Of a stretch of 64,000 nt of DNA, positions 58,484-64,000 are shown in pieces (position 1 is the stretch's first letter; each line of letters begins with the position of its first letter). This DNA comes from Chrysemys picta bellii. Taxonomy: Eukaryota; Chordata; Testudines; Emydidae. The stretch covers positions 108,162,421-108,226,420 of the forward strand of contig NC_088792.1 in the NCBI RefSeq assembly GCF_011386835.1, in the 5' to 3' direction. The position numbers and the translations under genes were made by a program. Below the pieces are notes generated by a model that was not told the origin of the DNA, did not search any database, and saw nothing but the letters and a program-made list of their open reading frames with translations.

Positions 58484-59279
58484 ATGGAGAAAATACAGTT
58501 TAATTTATATACCGGATTGGTGCTGAACTGGGCAAACACCACCCCCACTGCCAGATATGATGCCCCAGCTGGCAGTATTAAATATATTAGGGGACTAATT
58601 TGGGTCGCTGGACCTATGGATAAAGCATTTTTGAGTGAGTGGATTTCTCACGAGTTTGAGAAAGGTGACCTCCTTGTCAGAGACTATATGGGAGTGGAGA
58701 AATTTGGATCGATATGTAAGGACCAGGCTGATAATGATCTATCATTTTTACCTATGGTTTTTATCAATGACACTTAATAATTTAGATGTGGACAATTTAA
58801 TCCTAGTTTTAAGTATTTAGATACATTGGAAGATCTGTATTTCAAAGAGACTGAATATTTTAATTATAATTTAACTACTGTTTTTAAGAATACAGATAAT
58901 TTATCAAATAACAGTTCCTGGAATGATGGAGTTTTTTATTTAGAATATTCCATCAATGGTTATAATTGTCCCATTTACCAACAAATTTTAGCTATTGGCT
59001 AAGCAATGCATACACAAAAGCAAGGTGATTAGAGTGGTTTGTAGAAAGCGTGGTAAATCCTCTCAATTCCATAATATAGTTTGCCACTATCCCAAGTGTG
59101 TGCCCAAGGAAGTGGATACCCCGGAGATAGGCTATGCCTGTTCAATCTGTGGGTTGGCTTTCCATACAAAATCAGGCTTAAGCCAACATTTTAGACACAG
59201 GCATCCCGCAGTTAGGAACAAACAAAAAGAAAACAAGGCAGCTAGGACGGATGGTAGGGAGTCAATTCAGTCTTGAATT
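58484..59279 (+). pseudogene. R2-like N-terminus with C2H2 finger
   Basis: A first frame (58484-58777) has no known domain and is followed by stops. An open stretch without Met (58790-59000, FKYLDTLEDLYFKETEYF) continues the region. The 93-codon frame 58995-59276 holds a C2H2 finger, C-X2-C...H...H, in the phrase CSICGLAFHTKSGLSQHF, starting at 59139. Additional cysteines earlier (VVCRKRGKSS, VCHYPKC) could form a second finger. Such fingers bind the target DNA in R2 proteins. The domain order and the location upstream of RT support the assignment. Confidence 0.65.
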
Positions 59280-59857
59280 TGGACTGAACTGTTTTCCCAG
59301 TTAGAGACTAAACATGTAGGTAAAAGAAACATAAATAAGTGTATAGAAAGTGAAGAATGAAGACCAACAAGCAAATTTTGGATTTAAGACGCAAATTGGC
59401 CAAGAAAAGGGCTAAGAGACAAAGTGCTATTGTCAAAGTGAGTAATGTAGGTATGAATGAGGAGTGTGTATTGGAGGTTCCACCCCCTAGGGAAAAATCT
59501 TGCCACTAAGGGACCATCCATATGTGGACAAGGTGGGTAAGTTGTGTAGACAAGAAAAACAAAATAGGAAGGCCAGGCAAATTTTGAATAGCCTACTGGA
59601 AATTGAAATATTATTGAAAGAAGATCAGATGAGTTCGGTTGGGTGGGCAGTGATAGAAAAGTTAGTAATTCATTGACAGAGGTTGATATGGCCAGAGCTG
59701 ATGAGAAACAGGAGATGAGGAATGAAAATAAAATAAGGAAGGAAGGGGAGATAAGAAGGGGCAGTCTAATTCAATTAGAAGATGTGCAACTCAGAACGCT
59801 AGATATAAATTTTGTCAACAATTATTTGCAAAAGACAAAAGATTTGCATGCATAATT
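59280..59857 (+). pseudogene. R2-like linker region, degraded
   Basis: Stops interrupt all frames. 59643-59855 is open for 70 codons with charged residues (KQEMRNENKIRKEGEIRRG) and no recognised domain. This is where R2 proteins have a Myb-like DNA-binding part, which I could not identify. Confidence 0.4.
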
Positions 59858-61505
59858 ATGGGAGAACCGGATAGGGCTAAATGTAATATTCCCCTTACTG
59901 AGATTGAGACATATTATGTTGATATATTGGGGGGGGGGGGGGGGGGGAGAGAATTGTTCATGGGAAGTACAATAAGATGGCCCCTGGCCACTGAAAGTGC
60001 GGATAATGATTTATTATTGAGTCCGATTTTGGTGGATGAAGTTAGGGCCTTGAGAGAGTTTCATAAAGATAGTGCCCCAGGGCCTGATAAGGTTACAGTG
60101 AATGATTTATGGGAAATTTTTAACTTGGATTCTTTAATTCTCTCTAAGTTTTTTAACATATGGTTCTTAAATAGGCAGGTTCTGGACATTTTTAAAGAAA
60201 ATAGAACTATTTTAATCCCCAAAGTGCAGAATGAGGAAGAATTAGTTAAACTATTCTCATGGAGACCATTAACAATAGGATCTGTGTGGGTAAGGCTGCA
60301 TGTGAAAATTTTAGCTAAAAGATTGATGATTACAGTCAACATTTGTAAGAGACAAAAAGGGTTTCGCTCTTCTCCAGGATGCAAAGAAAATATTTCAATT
60401 GTAGATAATTTAATAAGGGGACCAAAGCAGAATGGAGATGAATGAGCCACAGTATTTGTTGATTTGGCTAAGGCTTTTGATTCATTAGGACATGGGCATA
60501 TTGTGTCCGGCCCTGAAGAGATTTGGGATTGATGAACATTTTATAAAAATTGTTGGGGACTTTTATGATAATTGCACTACTAGTGTTTGGGTGGGTGATA
60601 AAAGTACTGAGTCCATTTTAATAAGGAGTGGGGTTAAACACAGTGATCCTTTAGCTCCAATTTTATTTAATATAGCCCTGGATGCCTTGCTGACTAAATT
60701 GGAATCTGAGGGCTTGGGGTTTTATATTCAAGAGAATAGTATCACGTTGTTGGCATTTGCTGATAACATGGCAATTTTAAGTGGATCTTATCATGGGATT
60801 GCTAAAAATCTTGGGATTTTAGATGGTTTTTGTAGAAATACTAATCTACGAGTCAATGTTAAAAAAACTAAAGGGTTTCACATATTAGCTAAATGTAAGA
60901 CCTATGTGATCAACCCCAAGGAGAATTGGAGATTGGGTAATGAAAACATTGACTACGCACAGCCAGGACAATTTTAAAAATACCTGGGGGCAAGAATAGA
61001 CCCCAGAATAGGGGTTGGAAGAATGTTTCTTAAGAATAAATTGACTGAGTGGTGTGAGAGTTTGAGTAAGGCTCCTCTTAAAACTGCCCCAAAATTGATG
61101 AGTTTACAGACTTATATTTTACCTAGATTATTTTATAATTTACTTTTAATTGAGCCTTCTTATCTTTTACATGAACTTGAGGTTTTAATTAGGAAAGGAG
61201 TTAAACAGATTTTACATATCCCACAGAGTTTCACTGATGGGTTATTTTATGGAAGGGGAAGAGTTGGAGGGCTTGCACTAACTAAGTTTAGTGTACAGAT
61301 ACTGAATATGCTGATTCATAAATGGAGGAGGCACATTGTGTCTAGGGACGATTGGATTGACTTATCCTTTGTGTATGCTGGTGAAAACTTAGTAGATAAG
61401 TTTTTGATTTTTAGTGTGGCTACAAGTCCCCAAAAGTGGAGAGAGGAGGAATTCACTAGATGGTGTAACTTGAGATGCCAGGGGGTAGGTATTAAGTATT
61501 TTTAA
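59858..61505 (+). pseudogene. R2-like reverse transcriptase
   Basis: The protein would prime DNA synthesis on nicked target DNA. 59858-60445 has SAPGPDKVTVNDL (early RT block) and a WRPLTIGSV block with KGFRSSPGCKENISIVDNLI. A TGA ends it. The next frame has VFVDLAKAFDSLGH (first catalytic Asp) and, after a frameshift near 60490, 60492-60977 has the SGVKHSDPLAPILFN block. The catalytic box reads FADN (60756-60767), with the second aspartate changed to asparagine. The thumb and linker follow at 61023-61505 with KAPLKTAPKLMSLQTYIL. The wording of several blocks matches R2 more closely than other LINE clades. The 19-G run at 59929-59947 is within the first frame. Confidence 0.78.
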
Positions 61506-61559
61506 AAGATCTTATATGGTTAAATCTTCCTCGCTGATTGCCGCACTACAGTTAAGGAC

Positions 61560-62125
61560 TAACGTCTATCCAACCAGGGAGATATTGGCAAGAGGTAGAG
61601 AGGGACCAAATGCCATGTGCAGATGGTGCTGAAAAGTTAGGGAAACAGTACCACATATATTGAGGCAATGTTTTAAAACTAAGGATGCTCGGATAAGACG
61701 ACACAACAGGGTAGTCTCTGCGGTAATTGACAAACTTAGTAAATTTGGGTAGAAATCAATAGCGAACCTCATTTGAGAAATAGAAAAGGAAATTTGTGTA
61801 AGCCAGATATTGTTTTTGTAAAGGGTGATACTGCAGTGGTGGTTGATGTAACTGTTCATTGGGAGTTTCCAATAGTTTGGAAAGAGCCCACTGGGAGAAG
61901 GTTGCTTATTACTCTGAGTTGGAGGAAGATATGAAGAAGATATCGGGGAGTACAAATGTTCACTCCTTTGGTCTCGTAATTAGGGCTCGTGGCAAGCGGA
62001 ACGAAGGGAATGACAATCTTTTAAGACTCCTAGGAGTTGAGAGAAGTAAGAATTTTAAGGAAAATCTTTGCAGGTTCGTTTTATATGCCACTACAGATAT
62101 GATGGCTATGCTCAGTGATGAGTAG
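61560..62125 (+). pseudogene. R2-like CCHC motif and restriction-like endonuclease
   Basis: The endonuclease would nick target DNA. 61618-61671 has the zinc motif C-X2-C-X8-H-X4-C (CRWC then HILRQC), with a stop just after the second C. Then ARIRRHNRVV, a stretch conserved in R2. The nuclease core keeps KPD (61800-61808) and VVVDVTVHW with the second acidic residue at 61845-61847, matching the PD...D pattern of restriction-like LINE endonucleases. A frame change lies between the two parts. The end is not preserved as one frame, and a minus-strand frame here is a shadow. Confidence 0.75.
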
Positions 62126-62310
62126 CGATCCTGGAGCTCCATTCCACATATCCTACCATTATTTAAATTCTAGTCATTTCTCCAAATCTTAATTTTATGG
62201 ATTATTGGTTTTCAGTGCCTCTATATTCATTTGCTATTTACTCACCTGTCCCTTTATATAGTGGTTTTAATTCATAAATAAATATTTATTTTGGATTGAT
62301 ATCTTATTTT

Positions 62311-63234
62311 AAATATTTTTTGCTGGACTTGGATGTGGACTGGCCATGTACAGTAACCAGGAAAGGGCAGGTAATCATGCCTGTACAAATGTGGCATATA
62401 ACAGGTGAATTTCCATGCTGAAGGGTTGTACACAAGCAGTTGTTTGGTACAGTTTATTCAGTTCTCTAACATCCACTTCCATATTTCATTTCTTTTAGAC
62501 TCTTTGGATGAAATCATAGCTCTGCTGTAGTCAGTGGCAAAACTTCCATGGACTTCAGAGAGAGGATTTCAAACTTGATATCTGAGCCATGCCTAATAAC
62601 AAGGAAGATCATTGTATTTGATCATTAAGAATGAGAAACTCCGTGTGTGTAGGGGAAAAAAATGTAATTGTTTTATAGTCAACATGAAGAGTTGCAAGTA
62701 CCTAATTAAGGTATGTTTGAATTTTCCTCTTGCACTAACTTGAACCAATAGGTTACTTGTTATCTGTTTCATGTTCTACTTTTTGATTGTACATGGTTGG
62801 AGCTTTTAGATGTATCAAAACATAGGTCTAATACAATTTTATAATACATCAGGCATACAATTTTTTCTTTAAAAACAGGAATTACTATAAAAATGCATGA
62901 GAGCAGGAGAGGCAGTACAATACTGTATAAATACTTTGTAAAGGTAGCTGATGTTGAGGGTAACTTGTCGACAGTTTTTAATGACTGTCGACAGTGCAGA
63001 CGGATGGTTTTTGAGCTACATTTTAGAAACTATTGGGGTCATTCTATAGCGAGAATGAAAAGACTCATACATTCAATATTCAAAAGTTCAAATGTTTATC
63101 TGACCTTTCTCAACCTCATTCTTCTTTCACTCTTTCTATTTTCAGTCTTTAATTGAACACAACTTCTTGGCATTCATGCTTTACTATATATGTTAGAATA
63201 ATTGGAACAAAAATGTTATCAGGGTGTGTGTATG

Positions 63235-63239
<5 letters not shown>
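62311..63239. other. Spacer with small inverted repeats
   Basis: No gene. A 10-bp inverted repeat TGTCGACAGT/ACTGTCGACA (62966-62975 and 62984-62993) with an 8-bp loop lies inside an 87-codon frame that has no motif. 62505-62570 has a longer imperfect inverted repeat (ATGAAATCATAGCTCTG and CAGAGAGAGGATTTCA). Confidence 0.5.

Positions 63240-63269
<30 letters not shown>
63240..63269 (+). repeat. (GA)n microsatellite
   Basis: A pure GA repeat of about 15 units. Confidence 0.95.
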
Positions 63270-63272
<3 letters not shown>

Positions 63273-63972
63273 GCTTTTTAATCCTAGTTTATTGCCATGC
63301 TAATATATGAGGGATGACTTCCATTCCAGCATCACGGTCTGAATCTATGACTCCCCTCTGGCCCTGTCTAGGCAATAATAATCAGGGATGTGTGAATTAT
63401 GTGATTCCACATCTGCAGAATTAAGTTTCCATTTGCATTAGCTGTTGTGGATTTGTGGTAGCAATTTTGCTGATTCTGTTGCAATCAGACATTCTGTACA
63501 CCTGTCTGCCCTCTCCCTCCCCTACAAGAGGGCAGTCTAGATGTTTTAAATGGACAGCAGCCTTTTCAGTACAGCTAGCTAGGCATCTCACCAGAACAAT
63601 GATCCCTGAACTAAGCAAGCTGCCACTTCTTACCCTCTCAAGATAACTTCTTGTCTGATCATTTCTTAACTTCCCAAGAGTTGTCTTCATGACTCCCACA
63701 ACCTTTCTGAATCCCATTTGACTATCCAATTCCTTCCCCTCTTGCTCCCACCTACTGCTATCTTCTCATCAGGCTGTCTTCCATCCAGTCAGTGTTCTGT
63801 CCTCTTATCCTATTGCTAATTTCTTCCAACCCTCTCCCTTTGGTATCACTCTCTGCTCTTTCCCTTTCCTCAGTGGCTGGCAGCTTCCTCCATCACGTTC
63901 TCAGTTGCCAGCAGAAGTGACCATAAATTATTTAGCAAGGTCCCTGTATTTTTATGATGCTACCACTAGCTT
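63270..63972. other. Spacer, nothing recognised
   Basis: No gene or repeat supported. Overlapping short frames on both strands at 63421-63729 lack motifs. Confidence 0.5.
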
Positions 63973-63991
63973 GGGGGGGGGGGAGGGGGGG
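63973..63991 (+). repeat. Poly-G run
   Basis: Eleven G, one A, then seven G at the end of the window. It could form a G-quadruplex. Sequencing-assembly uncertainty in such runs is common. Confidence 0.85.
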
Positions 63992-64000
63992 CTAAAAATT

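Larger units (their letters stand above)
58240..62310 (+). mobile_element. Broken LINE, R2-clade-like, outside rDNA
   Basis: The order of domains is that of an early-branching LINE with a restriction-like endonuclease: an N-terminal C2H2 finger, a reverse transcriptase, then a CCHC motif and an endonuclease at the C-terminus. No APE endonuclease precedes the RT. The RT and thumb sequences resemble R2 elements most (KAPLK...LMSLQTYILPRL region and the VRETVPHILRQC CCHC context). R2 normally inserts at one site in 28S rRNA genes, yet no rRNA sequence was recognised in either flank. At least six frame changes or stops occur. A run of 19 G (59929-59947) lies in the coding part. Both ends are approximate, and no target duplication was found. 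Confidence 0.75.

Noticed and set aside
58995..59276. C2H2 finger frame as a host zinc-finger gene
   Set aside because: It is a single finger followed in order by LINE RT, CCHC and endonuclease, so it belongs to the element.
62893..63156. 87-codon frame as a membrane protein gene
   Set aside because: The hydrophobic end is AT-driven, no homologous motif was recognised and no supporting context exists.

Overview
The window looks like nuclear DNA of a reptile, most likely a turtle. It is AT-rich and has no operon-like packing and no host exon that I can recognise. Its clearest landmarks are reptile-type repeats. They include a nearly full-length CR1 LINE whose first ORF carries zinc-finger-like cysteines and an SGNH-esterase domain. 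They also include a tRNA-headed SINE with a CR1-like tail, which is the arrangement known from turtle SINEs, and many short hAT-type and Harbinger-type nonautonomous DNA transposons with target-site duplications (TSDs) that are still readable. The species cannot be told from the sequence alone.

Layout. 1-7.7 kb is AT-rich spacer with a probable solo LTR (about 1.83-3.05 kb) and four small DNA-transposon remnants. 7.71-12.0 kb is the CR1 element on the minus strand (ORF1 with its esterase, then ORF2 with endonuclease and reverse transcriptase, both broken). 12-23.5 kb is spacer with a SINE, an LTR-like block, a GC-rich repeat island, several hAT MITEs and a CR1 3' fragment. 23.7-28 kb is a decayed minus-strand Ty3/gypsy retrotransposon (gag, protease, RT) with an 876-bp plus-strand solo LTR in its 5' part. 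28-36.9 kb holds MITEs and two or three further LTR-like blocks. 36.9-45.0 kb is a second, plus-strand Ty3/gypsy element with both LTRs (gag, zinc knuckle, RT, RNase H, integrase). At least five later insertions have broken it up, and one of them is itself split by another. 45-58 kb is mostly unannotated AT-rich spacer with one solo LTR (50.0-51.0 kb) and old tRNA-like SINE remnants. 58.2-62.3 kb is a broken plus-strand LINE that looks like an R2-clade element (N-terminal C2H2 finger, R2-like RT, CCHC motif and restriction-like endonuclease), although the flanks are not rDNA. 62.3-64 kb is spacer with simple repeats.

Nothing here reads as a working gene. Every coding stretch I can assign belongs to a mobile element, and each has stops, frameshifts or lost catalytic residues. 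The biological content is a layered record of insertions: retrotransposon copies served as targets for hAT, Harbinger and foldback elements, and TSDs allow the order of events to be read. The most unusual items are the R2-like LINE outside rDNA and the three-level nest at 42.3-42.84 kb.
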